From: Prado023 sp963777855
GTDB lineage: Bacteria > Actinomycetota > Actinomycetes > S36-B12 > CAIYMF01
DNA length: 64,000 nucleotides
NCBI GenBank assembly: GCA_963777855.1
Contig: CAVZRW010000004.1
Coordinates: forward strand, 124,001 to 188,000
Direction of reading: 5' to 3'
Position 1 is the stretch's first letter. Each line of letters starts with the position of its first letter. The position numbers and the translations under genes were made by a program. Below are positions 9,622 through 19,153 of this stretch, piece by piece. The notes under the pieces were generated by a model that made no database searches, was not told the origin of the DNA, and saw only the letters and a program-made list of their open reading frames with translations.

Positions 9622-9812
9622 GGACCCAGCCTGCCAGCGCCCCACCACGTCGAACACGCTGGACAGCCCTGGGGCCCTCGCGGGTGTGCCTGTCGGGGCG
9701 CCGGGTCCGGGTGGGTGACCAACGCCTCTGGCCCCCGCGCCGGCGGGGCGGTAGGGCTGGGGGTGAGCCGGTGCGCGAGGCAGGGGCCCGGGTTCACGAG
9801 GTGGTGAGGGTC

Positions 9813-10822
9813 GTGGCTGAGGAGTCGTTGAAGGCCGATCTGGTGCTCGAGGGTGGTGGGGTGAAGGGGATCGCCCTGGTCGGGGCGGTCAGCGTGCTGC
9901 AGGAGGCCGGGTACACGTTCCCGCGGGTGGCGGGCACCTCGGCCGGGTCGATCGTCGGGGCGTTGGTGGCCTCAGGGATGCCGGCCGCGCAGATGCAGGA
10001 GGTGATGCAATCCACCGACTACTCGAAGTTCCAGGACGGCACCATCCTGGACAAGCTCGGCCCCCTCGGGCAGGGCGCCTCGTTGCTGTTCCAGCAGGGC
10101 ATCTACGAGGGCAACTACCTCAAGGACTACCTGCGCCGGTTGCTGCCCGATGACATGGAGAGCTTCGCTGGGATGCGCCTGCCCCATGACCCGGGCAGCG
10201 ACCTGCCCGAGTCCCGGCGCTACAAGCTGGTGGTGATGGCCTCAGATGTGTCCCGCCACGTGCTGGTGCGGTTCCCGTGGGACTACCCCGACTACGGCCA
10301 GGTACCCGATCGAGCAGTCGGTGATCGAGGCGGTGCGGGCATCGATGTCGATCCCGTTCTTCTTCGAACCGACCCACCTGGACTTCGTGAGCACCGACGA
10401 GCAGGGCAGGATCGTCAAGGCAGCGCTGCACTCTGGTCGACGGGGGCATGCTGTCGAACTTCCCGGTCGACGTCTTCGACCGAACCGACGGCAAACCGCC
10501 GCGGTGGCCCACGTTCGGGATCAAGCTGTCCGGCAAGCCCGGGGCACCGCCCAAGCCGTCACCGATCCACGGGCCACTGACATTGACGTTCGGGATGCTG
10601 TCCACTCTGATCGGCTGGAACGACCGCTGCCACATCAACGACCCGTCGATCTGCAAGCGCACCATCTTCGTCGACACGTTCGGTATCTCCGCGGTCTCCT
10701 TCGACCTGTCCAAAGCCGACCAGGACCGGCTCTACCAATCCGGGCGCCACGCAGCCACCAAGTTCCTGACCGACTGGGACTTCGACGCCCACAAGGAACA
10801 ACGCGACCAAGCCGACACCTGA
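9813..10822 (+). CDS. patatin-like phospholipase, two surplus bases
   Basis: Patatins are Ser-Asp acyl hydrolases acting on phospholipids or other acyl lipids. The oxyanion loop GGGVKG and nucleophile elbow GTSAGS lie in the first 50 residues. After an extra base near 10301 the frame continues as YPIEQSVIEAVRASMSIPFFF, a highly typical patatin segment. After another near 10432 it gives VDGGMLSNFPVDVFD, containing the catalytic DGG. The 1010-nt span fits exactly two surplus bases and about 335 residues. No signal peptide. The start is uncertain among GTGs at 9801, 9804 and 9813; 9813 leaves MAEESLKADLVLEGGG. It probably belongs with the lipid-related genes to its left. Confidence 0.8.
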
Positions 10823-11419
10823 CCAACCTGCTGCGGCCCCGCCCCACAAGGGGGCAGGTGATCATCGGACCCCCACGCAAGCGGGGTGCTGCCGGGCCCC
10901 AGACCGTGACCACCACTGTCCCGGTGTCGGGGGTGGTGTTTGTCCACAGGACTACGTCGTGCCGCTGCGGGCGAGGAATGCCGGGATGCCCCAACGGAGA
11001 ACACGCATCCGCACAGTGGTCGGTGGGAACATAGACGGGGCTCGGAGGGGATGCCGATGACACTGACTGATCCCCCGGCAGAAGTGGGGCAGGACCTGGC
11101 CGCCCTGTCTGCGGCGTTGGACACGGCGGTGGCCGCGGCGGGCGCGCTTATCACCAACTGGCCCACGCGACAGGGGAGGCCACGCAACTGCTTCGTGGGG
11201 AGAGCCAGATACTCGATCCGAGGTCATTAGGGATGCGAGACCTGCGTCAATCCCAGGGTCGAGGCAGAGACTGCCGGACCGTCGCTGGGGTGTGGCAGAT
11301 GCGCCACACACCCGGCCGGCGGACCTTCGCGGACGCCTGCCCGATAATGACGACCGAATCCCGTTGGCGTCACCGTTGGCGTCAACTCTGCCGACACCGG
11401 CCTCGTTTGTGCTCAGAAG
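10823..11419. other. intergenic stretch before tRNA-Lys
   Basis: No firm gene. A plus-strand reading from ATG 11051 (MPMTLTDPPAEV, then a helical Ala/Leu-rich run of about 30 codons) has a GGAGGGGA ribosome-binding site and looks coding at first. It loses coding character near 11160 and runs to a stop at 11230; joining it to another frame extends it only briefly (LAHATGEATQLL). It could be a decayed gene start next to the tRNA, a common insertion point, but no attachment-site repeat is visible. Confidence 0.35.
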
Positions 11420-11492
11420 TGGGCCCCGCGGGGCTCGAACCCGCAACCTACGGATTAAAAGTCCGCAGCTCTACCGATTGAGCTAGAGGCCC
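11420..11492 (-). tRNA. tRNA-Lys (anticodon TTT)
   Basis: The complement strand gives a full cloverleaf. The acceptor stem GGGCCTC pairs with GGGGCCC (one G-U), the D arm holds AGCTCAATCGGTAGAGCT, the anticodon loop is CTTTTAA with anticodon TTT, and the T arm is GCGGGTTCGAGCCCCGC. The discriminator base is A. CCA is not encoded, as is usual in actinobacteria. Confidence 0.95.
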
Positions 11493-11625
11493 GGGGCACA
11501 GGCCAGGCCGTGCACACCCGCGCTCCCGGGCGGCACTGTACGCGAGGTGCGCTCACCCGAACGGCGCGGACCGGCCCGCACCGACCGCCGAAAACGCCCA
11601 GCCCTGCCCGCGATGCGCCGGGCCC

Positions 11626-11811
11626 TCAGGCGCCCAGGGACTTGAACGCCGCGTACACCATCCACGCCGGCCAGAACACGCCCTGGATCAGGGCCCAGGC
11701 GTACTCCCAGAAGGAGTCCGCCTGCTGCCAGAAGTACGCCCACGCCCCGAAGATCCCGAGTCCGTACAGGGCCCCGCCACCCGCCGCCGCTCCGGTGTTC
11801 CCACCAGCCAT
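11626..11811 (-). CDS. 61-residue membrane protein
   Basis: A small protein with a Gly/Ala N-terminus and two hydrophobic aromatic-rich helices (YGLGIFGAWAYFWQQ and YAWALIQGVFWPAWMVYAAF). A GGAGG ribosome-binding site lies 7 nt before the ATG at 11811. The Trp-rich pattern resembles small conserved membrane proteins of unknown role found widely in actinobacteria. It stands alone between the tRNA and the VOC gene. Confidence 0.75.
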   Translation of the reverse strand: MAGGNTGAAAGGGALYGLGIFGAWAYFWQQADSFWEYAWALIQGVFWPAWMVYAAFKSLGA

Positions 11812-11888
11812 CGCGCGCCTCCTTCAACCCGTCCAGTGTGCTCCTGCGCCGAGGGTGAAGGCGCTATGGCGCGGTCACAGCGAGCCGA

Positions 11889-12368
11889 TCAGCCGGCTGC
11901 GGCCGCCTCGAGTGCGGCGATGTCGAGCTTGTCCATCGCGAGCATCGCGTTGGTCACCCGGGCGACCACGGCCGGGTCCGGGTTCGACATGAGCGCCCCG
12001 AACTGCTCGGGCACCACCTGCCACGAGACCCCGAACCGGTCCACGAGCCACCCGCACCGCGAGGGCTCGCCGCCGTCGACCAGCGCGTCCCACAGGCGGT
12101 CGACCTCAGCCTGGTCGCGGGCGCTGAGCATGAACGAGAAGGCCGGCGAGAGCGTGTAGTGGGGGCCACCGTTGAGCAGCATCACCCGCTGGCCGTCGAT
12201 CGTGAGGATGACGGTCAGCAGCTGCCCCGCGTGCCCGGCGGCGGGTTCCTGCACGTCGCCCTCCGGGTAGCGGCTGGACTCCAGGACCTCGACATCGAAG
12301 ATGCCCGAGTAGAACTCCACGGCCTCGTCGAGGCGACCGTCGAGCCACAGGCAGGGGGTTGGGCTCAT
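11889..12368 (-). CDS. PhnB-like VOC-superfamily protein
   Basis: The 159-residue product starts PCLWLDGRLDEAVEFYSGIF, the signature of the 3-demethylubiquinone-9 methyltransferase / PhnB-like branch of the glyoxalase-bleomycin resistance fold. It ends with the family's C-terminal GVSWQVVPEQFGALM and MLAMDKLDIAALEAA helix. Such proteins are soluble dimers with babbab modules; their substrates are mostly unknown and no methyltransferase domain is present. The ATG at 12368 gives the usual family length. Confidence 0.85.
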   Translation of the reverse strand: MSPTPCLWLDGRLDEAVEFYSGIFDVEVLESSRYPEGDVQEPAAGHAGQLLTVILTIDGQRVMLLNGGPHYTLSPAFSFMLSARDQAEVDRLWDALVDGGEPSRCGWLVDRFGVSWQVVPEQFGALMSNPDPAVVARVTNAMLAMDKLDIAALEAAAAG

Positions 12369-12512
12369 CTCGTGACCCTAGAGGAGCCCGCCCCCATTCG
12401 GTAGCCCTGACGCCCGGCGCCTCAGCGATGCGCGCCGGGTGCGCACCCCGTCGAGGTGGGCTCCCGCCGGCCCCCGCTGGGCTCCCCGCCCTGCCCGGAC
12501 CAGCCCCGCCCC

Positions 12513-14033
12513 TCAGCTCGCCGGCCGGGCCTTCACCAGTGCGTCGACCGCCGCACCCACCCGACCGAACGCCCGGGGGTAGCAGACGTAGGGCGAGCCC
12601 TCGCAGGCGTTCGGCTCGGACCCTGCCCAGTCGGCGTCGCCGAACCGGTTGCCCACGTTGGTCAGCGCCGCCACCACATAGAAGCGCCCGCCCTTGCCCG
12701 GCAGCGCGCGCACGATCCCGGTGTCGCTGCCGGCGTTGTACGTCAACCCGGTCTTGTGCGCGAAGGTGACCTGCGCGGCGGCGTCGCACGGACGGGTGTC
12801 GAAGCCGAAGTCGATGGCCAGGTCACCGTCGTAGGTCACGACGTTGCCGGTGGCCGGGTCGACCCAGCGCTGCGGCACCGTCGAGGGGATCCCCTGCACG
12901 GCGTCCGTGGACCCGCACAGGTTGACGGGGTTGAGTACCTCGTTGAACGACTGCTCGGCCAGGTCCGCGCGGTAGGCCGCCCGTGAGGACGGCGACAGGA
13001 CGTTGGCCGTCACGGCCCGACCGTTGGGCGCGGTCCACAGCTTCCCGGGGGCGCCGCTGGCGATGAGCATCAGCTTCGCGGTGTCCAGGGCCCCCATGCT
13101 CATCGTGCCCGAGGACCAGCCGTTGCCGACCAGCGGCTGCGAGGGCTGCATGCGCAGCGACGGCAGGCCGATCGCGGCGAAGTGGGCGTTCGACTGGGCC
13201 AGGGCGCCCTGGTCGTTGATCTCCTGGAGCAGCGCGCAGGTGGCGAAGTTGTCCGAGACGGTGATCATCTGGTCCAGCCAGCCGGCCACGGTGTCGGTGG
13301 CCCCGTCCGCAACCGGCGCGGGCTCCGCTCCGGTGGGGTTGCTCGGGCCGTAGGCGCAGGTCTGCACCTCCCCGTCGACGACCTCCTCGTGGTAGCGCAC
13401 CGGGGTGCTCAGCGTGAGCCGGCGCTGGTCGACCAGGCGGTAGATCGAGTGGGCGACCATCACCTTGAGGACGCTGGCCGGGTAGGCCGCCATGTAGCTC
13501 TTCTGAGGGTTGCGGGCCGGGACCGTGACGTCCTCAGCGGCGGGGCCGGCGTCCCAGGCAGCCTGGTCGTCCCACCGGTTGAGCCGCCACCGGGAGAACT
13601 CCACACCCTTGGTGGTCAGGTGGCGCGGATCGATGCGGACCGTGAAGCCCTTGGGGCTGTCCCGGTCGTAGAGCACGTTCGCGGCACCGACGACCCGGCC
13701 CTGCGGGGTGAGCTCGATGACCGCGACATCCACGTTGGGCAGGTGGGCCGCCGGCTGGGCGGTCCCGCTGGAGTCCACGTTGTCGTAGTCGACGAGCGTG
13801 TCGAAGCCGGCCTTCGTCACCGCACGGGCCAGCCCCGCGCTCAGGCGGGCGGACTCCCGGGCGAACGACGCGGACCCGGAGCCGTGCGAGCCGGAGCCGT
13901 GCTGGTCCGATACCGGGGCGGCGGCGGCCGGCAGGGCGAGGCTGGCGCTGAGAGCCAGGGCGGTGGTCGCCACGGCGAGTGCGCGCGGGAACCGGCGACT
14001 CGGTGTCGGCACCGGGGTGCAGTGGTGGGTCAT
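12513..14033 (-). CDS. secreted class A beta-lactamase-like serine hydrolase
   Basis: The 506-residue product has a Sec signal peptide (MTHHCTP..., hydrophobic core ALAVATTALALSASLALPAAAA) and a Ser/Gly/His linker. The penicillin-recognising fold follows with SVLK (Ser nucleophile and Lys, near residue 190), SDN (VSDNFATCALL) and KTG (HKTGLTYNAGSDTG) in the right order. It is longer than true class A beta-lactamases (about 290 residues) because of an extra N-terminal domain, so a peptidase or transpeptidase-like role is as likely as antibiotic hydrolysis. The ATG at 14033 follows GAAGGGA. A palindrome at 14193-14212 upstream matches the one in front of the putrescine genes, suggesting shared TetR control. 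Confidence 0.85.
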   Translation of the reverse strand: MTHHCTPVPTPSRRFPRALAVATTALALSASLALPAAAAPVSDQHGSGSHGSGSASFARESARLSAGLARAVTKAGFDTLVDYDNVDSSGTAQPAAHLPNVDVAVIELTPQGRVVGAANVLYDRDSPKGFTVRIDPRHLTTKGVEFSRWRLNRWDDQAAWDAGPAAEDVTVPARNPQKSYMAAYPASVLKVMVAHSIYRLVDQRRLTLSTPVRYHEEVVDGEVQTCAYGPSNPTGAEPAPVADGATDTVAGWLDQMITVSDNFATCALLQEINDQGALAQSNAHFAAIGLPSLRMQPSQPLVGNGWSSGTMSMGALDTAKLMLIASGAPGKLWTAPNGRAVTANVLSPSSRAAYRADLAEQSFNEVLNPVNLCGSTDAVQGIPSTVPQRWVDPATGNVVTYDGDLAIDFGFDTRPCDAAAQVTFAHKTGLTYNAGSDTGIVRALPGKGGRFYVVAALTNVGNRFGDADWAGSEPNACEGSPYVCYPRAFGRVGAAVDALVKARPAS

Positions 14034-14192
14034 GATCGGTGTCCCTTCGGGGTGGCGGCCGGCGCGGAGCCGGGGTCGGGCGAGGCTGGGGCGGGGTGCG
14101 TGGTCGACGTCGCGCGGGTCAGGCGAGAGGTAGTGCGGGGTGGGGTCCGTGCGGGGTGAGGGTCCGTGCGGGCCCTCGATGGCCGGGAGGCT

Positions 14193-14212
14193 ACTTGGTC
14201 GAGCGTTCAAGT
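14193..14212. promoter_or_regulatory. putative TetR operator, copy 2
   Basis: ACTTGGTCGAGCGTTCAAGT is an imperfect inverted repeat sharing ACTTG, AGCG and TCAAGT with the perfect palindrome at 19119-19138. It lies 160 bp upstream of the secreted hydrolase start and just beyond the end of the carbamate kinase gene, so it most likely serves the hydrolase gene. Confidence 0.5.
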
Positions 14213-14270
14213 CGCATGCCGGGGCCTGGACTGGCCCGGGCCCCGGGGCCTCCGCGGCCCGGCCGGATCA

Positions 14271-15231
14271 TCACGCGATCCCGTCGAACGCCGTGCTGAT
14301 CCGCGTGCCCCGCTGCCCGGCGAGGATCCCGGGCAGGTCGGCCAGCGCCCCGATCACCGCCTCGCGCCCGGGGGCCGAGCGCGCGAACGCTGCCGCGGCC
14401 TGCACCTTCGGCCCCATCGATCCCTCGGGGAAGCACGACGCCGGCCAACGCCTCGGGCGAGGCCCTCAGGATGGCCCGCTGGGTCGGCGTGCCCCAGTCG
14501 AGGTACACCGCGTCGGCGTCGGTGGCCACCACCAGCAGGTCGGCGTCCAGGCTCGCGGCCAGCAGCGCCGACGAGCGATCCTTGTCGATGACGGCCTCGA
14601 CCCCCACCAGCGTGCGCGGGTTCAGGTCGTCGGGCCCGCTGAGGCCCTCCTCCTTCAGGTACATGGTCGGGATCCCCCCGCCGCCGGTGCAGATCACGAC
14701 CACGCCCTTCTCCAGCAGCCAGCGGATCGGCTGGATCTCGAAGATCCGCCGCGGCTCGGGCGAGGGCACCACGCGCCGCCACCCGGGACCGTCGGCGCGC
14801 ACGGTCCAGCCCCGCTCGGCGGCCAGCCGGTGCGCCCGGGCCTCGTCGTAGACCGGGCCCACGAACTTCGTCGGGTTGGCCATCGCCGGGTCGTCGGGAT
14901 CGACCTCGGTCATGGTCAGCACCGTGGCGATCTGCTTCTCGAACGGCAGCAGGTTGCCCAGCTCCTGCTCGATCAGGTAGCCGATCATGCCCTCGGTCTG
15001 CGCGCCGAGGACGTCGAACGGGTACGTCGACTCCTCGTCGTAGGCCGAGGCCTGCAGCGCCAGCAGGCCGACCTGCGGGCCGTTGCCATGCGAGATGACC
15101 AGCTCGTGGGCCATCGCCACCGGGGCCATCGCCTGGCACGCCAGGCGGACGTTGGCCCGCTGCCGCTCGACGGTCATCGGCTCACCCCGGCGCGCCAGGG
15201 CGTTGCCGCCCAGGGCCACGACCACGCGCAT
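14271..15231 (-). CDS. arcC: carbamate kinase, one surplus base
   Basis: Carbamate kinase converts carbamoyl phosphate plus ADP to ATP, CO2 and ammonia, the energy-yielding last step of agmatine breakdown. Seen here are ALGGNALARRG at the N-terminus, SHGNGPQVG near residue 50 and GGGGIP around residue 185. The frame breaks in the GGGG run at 14427-14430. Removing one base restores LPEGSMGPKVQAA and a normal C-terminus ending at the TGA at 14271. Corrected length is 319 residues, normal for the family. It begins 6 nt after the agmatine deiminase stop and is the last gene of the operon. Confidence 0.92.
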
Positions 15232-15237
15232 GACCGA

Positions 15238-16389
15238 TCACGCCTCCATGACCACGGATGACGCGGCGCTCCAGCCCGGCCCGCTCAGGCCCGGGCGCCC
15301 GACGGGCACCTGCTGGGTGATGCAGTGCACGTTGCCCCCGCCGAGCAGGATCTCCCGACCGGGCACGGTCAGGATCCGCCGCCCGGGGAAGAGCTGCTCG
15401 TAGGCGGCCACGGCCGCCGCGTCGTGCGGGTCGTCGAACACCGGCAGCACCACGATCCCGTTGCCGATGTAGGAGTTCACGTACGAGCCGGCCAGGCGCT
15501 CGCCCTCGACCCGTGGCTGGGAGCCGGGCACGTGGTCCACGCCCGCGGCCTCCTCGGCGGTGATGCGGATCGGGCCAGGCTGGTGGAGCTTCACGACCCG
15601 CAGGGGCCGGCCCTGGGCGTCGGCAGCCGCCTCGAGGATCGCCAGGGCCTCGTTGGAGATCTCCCACTGCGGGTCGTCCTCGTCGTCGGTCCAGGTGAGC
15701 ATCACGACCCCGGGCGCGGCGAAGCGCGCGAAGTTGTCGATGTGCCCGTCGGTCTCGTCGAGGTGCACCCCGCGCGGCAGCCAGATGATCGCCGAGACGT
15801 CGAGGTTCTCGCGCAGCTGCTCCTCGATCTGCTCCCGGGTCAGGTCCGGGTTGCGGTTCGGGTTGAGCAGGCACTCCTCGGTGGTCAGCACGGTGCCCTG
15901 GCCGTCGACGTCGATCGATCCGCCCTCGAGCACCAGGTCGGGCAGGTAGCGGTGCACCCGCTCGAGGTCGGCGACCTTGGGCCCGACCTGGTCGTCGCGG
16001 TCCCACGGGAAGTACAGCCCGCCGCGCAGGCCGCCCCACGCGTTGAACCGCCAGGACACCGCTCGCAGCTCGCCGGCGTCATCCACGACGAACGTCGGGC
16101 CCGTGTCGCGCACCCAGGCGTCGTTGGTCGACATCTCGAGCACCCGGATGTGCCGCGGCAGGCGCAGCCGGGCGTTCGCGTACTGCCCGGCCGAGGCCAG
16201 CACCGTCACCGGCTCGGCCTCGGCGATCGCCTCGGCGACCCGGGCGAACGCGGCCTGCGCGGGCTTGCCACCCAGGCGCCAGTTGTCGGGGCGCTCGGGC
16301 CAGACCAGGTAGGCCCCGGCGTGGGCCTCCCACTCCGCGGGCATCCGGAAGCCGTCGGCGCGGGGGGTGCTGGTCAGCTCGTGGGCCAT
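15238..16389 (-). CDS. aguA: agmatine deiminase
   Basis: This cytoplasmic enzyme hydrolyses agmatine to N-carbamoylputrescine and ammonia. The 383-residue product shows the whole guanidino-modifying set: NDAWVRDTGPTFVV, the GSIDVDGQGTVLTTEECLLNPNRN region split by loops, the ETDGHIDN His/Asp pair, and the nucleophile Cys in GGGNVHCITQQ near the C-terminus. The ATG at 16389 has GAGGTGACC upstream. It lies 5 nt after the permease stop. Together with the flanking carbamoyltransferase and kinase it completes the agmatine deiminase pathway. Confidence 0.95.
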   Translation of the reverse strand: MAHELTSTPRADGFRMPAEWEAHAGAYLVWPERPDNWRLGGKPAQAAFARVAEAIAEAEPVTVLASAGQYANARLRLPRHIRVLEMSTNDAWVRDTGPTFVVDDAGELRAVSWRFNAWGGLRGGLYFPWDRDDQVGPKVADLERVHRYLPDLVLEGGSIDVDGQGTVLTTEECLLNPNRNPDLTREQIEEQLRENLDVSAIIWLPRGVHLDETDGHIDNFARFAAPGVVMLTWTDDEDDPQWEISNEALAILEAAADAQGRPLRVVKLHQPGPIRITAEEAAGVDHVPGSQPRVEGERLAGSYVNSYIGNGIVVLPVFDDPHDAAAVAAYEQLFPGRRILTVPGREILLGGGNVHCITQQVPVGRPGLSGPGWSAASSVVMEA

Positions 16390-16394
16390 GGAGG

Positions 16395-17980
16395 TCACCT
16401 CGTGGAGTCGTGGCGGGCGCGGTCGGTCGGCGGGGCTGCGGTGGGCGGGGCCATGGGGTCCTGCGGAGCCCGCGGCGCCGCGGCCAACGATGAGGCATCC
16501 TCCGGGGCGAACCCGTCGAGTGTCACCTCGGCGAGCAGCTCGGGGTGCTCGGCGGCGCGCCGCTTCCACCCCGGGGCCAGGTGCACGAAGATCTCCTGCA
16601 CCACGAACGTGGCCAACAGCCCGGCCATGATCAGCCAGAACGTCCGCGGGTCGAACTCGCCGTACGGGTCCCACACGAAGAACACGGTCGCCGCCGCGAG
16701 CAGCGCCACGACGAGCACCGTGCTCAGCCACGCTCCCGCGGCGCCGCCGGGTACGCGGTAGGGCCGCACGGCGTCGGCGTCAGTGAGGCGCAGGCGCAGG
16801 AAGGCCGCGGCCATCACCATGTAGGGGAACAGGAAGATGACCGAGCTGAACGCGAACAGGCTCCAGAACAGCTCGTCGATGCCGCCGTCGGTCAGGGAGA
16901 ACAGCACGCCGTAGGCCACGGTGAAGCCCGCGCTGACTGCGGCGGTCAGGTTCGCCGCGCCAACCGGGGTGCCGCGCGTGGGGCTCATCCGGCCGAACAC
17001 CGGGGGCAGGTCACCACGATCGGAGGCCTCCGCGGCCGAGCGGTTGGCCCCGATGGTCCACGGGATCAGCGCGGCGAAGAACGCGTAGAGGATGCCCACG
17101 CCCAGCACCGTCACCAGCGGGCCGTCACCCAGGGCGGTGGTCAGCGCGTCCATCAGCCCGGAGGTCTCCGAGATCTGGTCGGCCGGCAGGATCACCTGCA
17201 TCCCGACGGTGGCGATCAGGTAGAACGCCCCGATCAGAAGGCCCGCGACGACGATCGAGCGGGGCACGTCCCGGCGCGCATCGTGCATCTCGTTGCTCGC
17301 GCTGGACATCAGCTCGAAGCCCAGGAAGTTGTAGATGATGATCGAGATCGCCAGGGCCATGGTCGCCCCGGACGGGATCATCGAGTCGGTGCTCCACGCG
17401 AACGTGGTGGCCGAGCCGGTGCCGTCGGCCAGCTGCATCGCGCCGCCCACGCCCAGCACCGCGATGACGAGCACGGTGAGGATCGCCCCGAGGTTCGAGA
17501 CCCACTTCCCGGTCTCCAGGGCCACCAGGTTCACGACCCAGTTCGCCGCCACGAGCACGAGCGCGATGCCGACCTGCGGCCAGAACCCGAGGTCCGGGAA
17601 GAACATCGCCGAGAGCACCGCGGAGAACATCAGGTAGACCGAGGGCACCCAGATGGCCACGTTCAGCCAGTACCACCACGACGTGCGCGTGCCCCACCGG
17701 CTGCCGAAGGCGCGCACCACCCAGGAGTAGATGCCCGCCGGTGTCCGGGTAGGTGGAGCCCAGCTCGGCGGTCATCAGCCCGTAGGGGATGAAGAACGCC
17801 ACGATGATGATCACGCGTCCAGGCGATGGCCGACGGGCCGATCTGGGCGGTGAGCGTGACCTGGCTGAGCAGCAGCATGGCGCAGACGCTGAACAGGACC
17901 ATGTCGAACATGCGCAGGCTGGGGTGTCGCGTCGGGGACGCGGAGCCGTTCACGGGGGTCACTTCCTTCGGTGTGGTCAT
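16395..17980 (-). CDS. APC-superfamily amino acid/polyamine permease, two surplus bases
   Basis: A 12-helix APC permease, probably importing agmatine or exchanging it for putrescine given the operon. The N-terminus (MTTPKEVTPV, then FDMVLFSVCAMLLL and IGPSAIAW) is in one frame. A surplus base near 17813 leads to IIIVAFFIPYGLMTAELGSTYPDTGG, and another near 17735 leads to IYSWVVRAFGSRWGTRTSWWYWLNVA, after which the frame is open to the stop. The 1586-nt span fits exactly two surplus bases and about 527 residues. The start ATG lies 6 nt after the carbamoyltransferase stop. The C-terminal tail is Ala/Pro-rich. Confidence 0.9.
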
Positions 17981-17985
17981 CGGGA

Positions 17986-19020
17986 TCAGCGCAGCTCGAG
18001 GTCCTCGAGGAGCGCCTCGATGCGCCCCTCGTGGTACCGGCGCAGCGCGTCGGTCGGGGTGAGCAGCCGCGGGTACACGTACCAGGCCAGCAGGCCCTTC
18101 TCGGTGTGAAGGCGGTTCTCGGACTGGTCGTAGATGATCGAGGCCGGCGAGTCCATGACCTCGTCGGTGGCCTCGACCCCGCGCGAGGCGGGCAGGCAGT
18201 GCATGAACCTGGCGTGCTCGGGCGCGAGTGCCATCAACGCGGCGCTGACCTGGTAGCGCGGCTTGAACGCCCGCACCCGATCGGGAATCTCGTCCTCCTG
18301 GCCGAACCACCACCACAGGTCGGTGTAGACGAAGTCGGCGGTGCGCACCGCCTCCTCGACGTCCTCGGTCTCCAGGTACCGGCCGCCGAAGCGCTGCTCG
18401 TTGTCGGCGAGCTCGTCGAGGACCGTGGGCCACTGGGCCTTGATGCCGTACTGCTCGGGACGGGCGTGGATGAAGGTGCCGCCGAGCATGGTGACGATCT
18501 TCGCGGTCGACGTGCACACGTTGGTGGCGTCGCCGACGAACACGACGGTCAGGTCGGCCACAGACTTCCCCGGCAGCGCGTGCTCGGTCATGGTGAACAC
18601 GTCGCACAGGGCCTGCGTCGGGTGGTTGAAGTCGGTGAGGCCGTTGATCACCGGCACCGTCGCGTGCTCGGCGAAGCGGGTGACGGTGTCGTGGTGGAAC
18701 GCGCGGATCTCCACGGCGTCGACCATCCGGGACAGCACCTCGGCGGTGTCCTTGATGTTCTCCTTCTCGCCGAGGTGGATCTCGCCGGGCTTGAGGTAGA
18801 GCGCGTGCCCGCCGAGCTTGGTCATCGCGACCTCGAAGGAGACGCGGGTGCGGGTCGAGGCCTCCTCGAAGATCATGCCCAGCGAGGCGCCCTCGAGCAG
18901 CCGCGGGCAGGCGTGGTGCCGGTCGGCGGCCTTGAGCTCGGCGACCAGGCGCATCTGGGCGCGCACGACGTCCGGGCCCAGGTCCTGAGTGTCGATGAAG
19001 TGATGCAGCGGGAGGGTCAC
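17986..19020 (-). CDS. ptcA: putrescine carbamoyltransferase
   Basis: The enzyme transfers the carbamoyl group of N-carbamoylputrescine to phosphate, giving putrescine and carbamoyl phosphate for carbamate kinase. The 344-residue product has STRTRVSFE (carbamoyl-phosphate loop), FNHPTQALCD, DLWWWFGQ and HCLPA, all in order. Neighbouring agmatine deiminase and carbamate kinase genes separate it from ornithine transcarbamylase, as do substitutions around the second-substrate loop. Start: GTG at 19020, preceded by GAAGGGGTGGAA; the longer reading to 19128 would run through the operator. First structural gene of the operon. Confidence 0.92.
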   Translation of the reverse strand: MTLPLHHFIDTQDLGPDVVRAQMRLVAELKAADRHHACPRLLEGASLGMIFEEASTRTRVSFEVAMTKLGGHALYLKPGEIHLGEKENIKDTAEVLSRMVDAVEIRAFHHDTVTRFAEHATVPVINGLTDFNHPTQALCDVFTMTEHALPGKSVADLTVVFVGDATNVCTSTAKIVTMLGGTFIHARPEQYGIKAQWPTVLDELADNEQRFGGRYLETEDVEEAVRTADFVYTDLWWWFGQEDEIPDRVRAFKPRYQVSAALMALAPEHARFMHCLPASRGVEATDEVMDSPASIIYDQSENRLHTEKGLLAWYVYPRLLTPTDALRRYHEGRIEALLEDLELR

Positions 19021-19118
19021 GTCGGGTTCCACCCCTTCGAGTCGGGTCCTGGCTCCAGCGGCGACGCTGCCGCTCGGCGGGCGGCCCGGCGCGGGCCACA
19101 GACCCACTGTCCTCCCAA

Positions 19119-19138
19119 ACTTGAGCAAGCGCTCAAGT
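19119..19138. promoter_or_regulatory. putative TetR operator, copy 1
   Basis: ACTTGAGCAAGCGCTCAAGT is a perfect inverted repeat with 8-bp arms and a 4-bp spacer. It lies between the tetR stop at 19154 and the putrescine carbamoyltransferase start at 19020. Size and position are typical of a TetR-dimer operator controlling the downstream operon. Confidence 0.7.
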
Positions 19139-19153
19139 CCAGTGTCCCGAATG

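Noticed and set aside
11420..11492. tRNA-Lys as an attachment site for an integrated element
   Set aside because: No integrase gene and no direct repeat of the tRNA end was found in the window.
15325..16761. Long plus-strand reading opposite agmatine deiminase
   Set aside because: The sequence is low-complexity His/Gly/Val/Leu, antisense to a fully conserved enzyme.
17986..19020. Calling the transcarbamylase argF or arcB
   Set aside because: The operon with agmatine deiminase, carbamate kinase and a permease, and divergence in the second-substrate region, fit putrescine carbamoyltransferase better.
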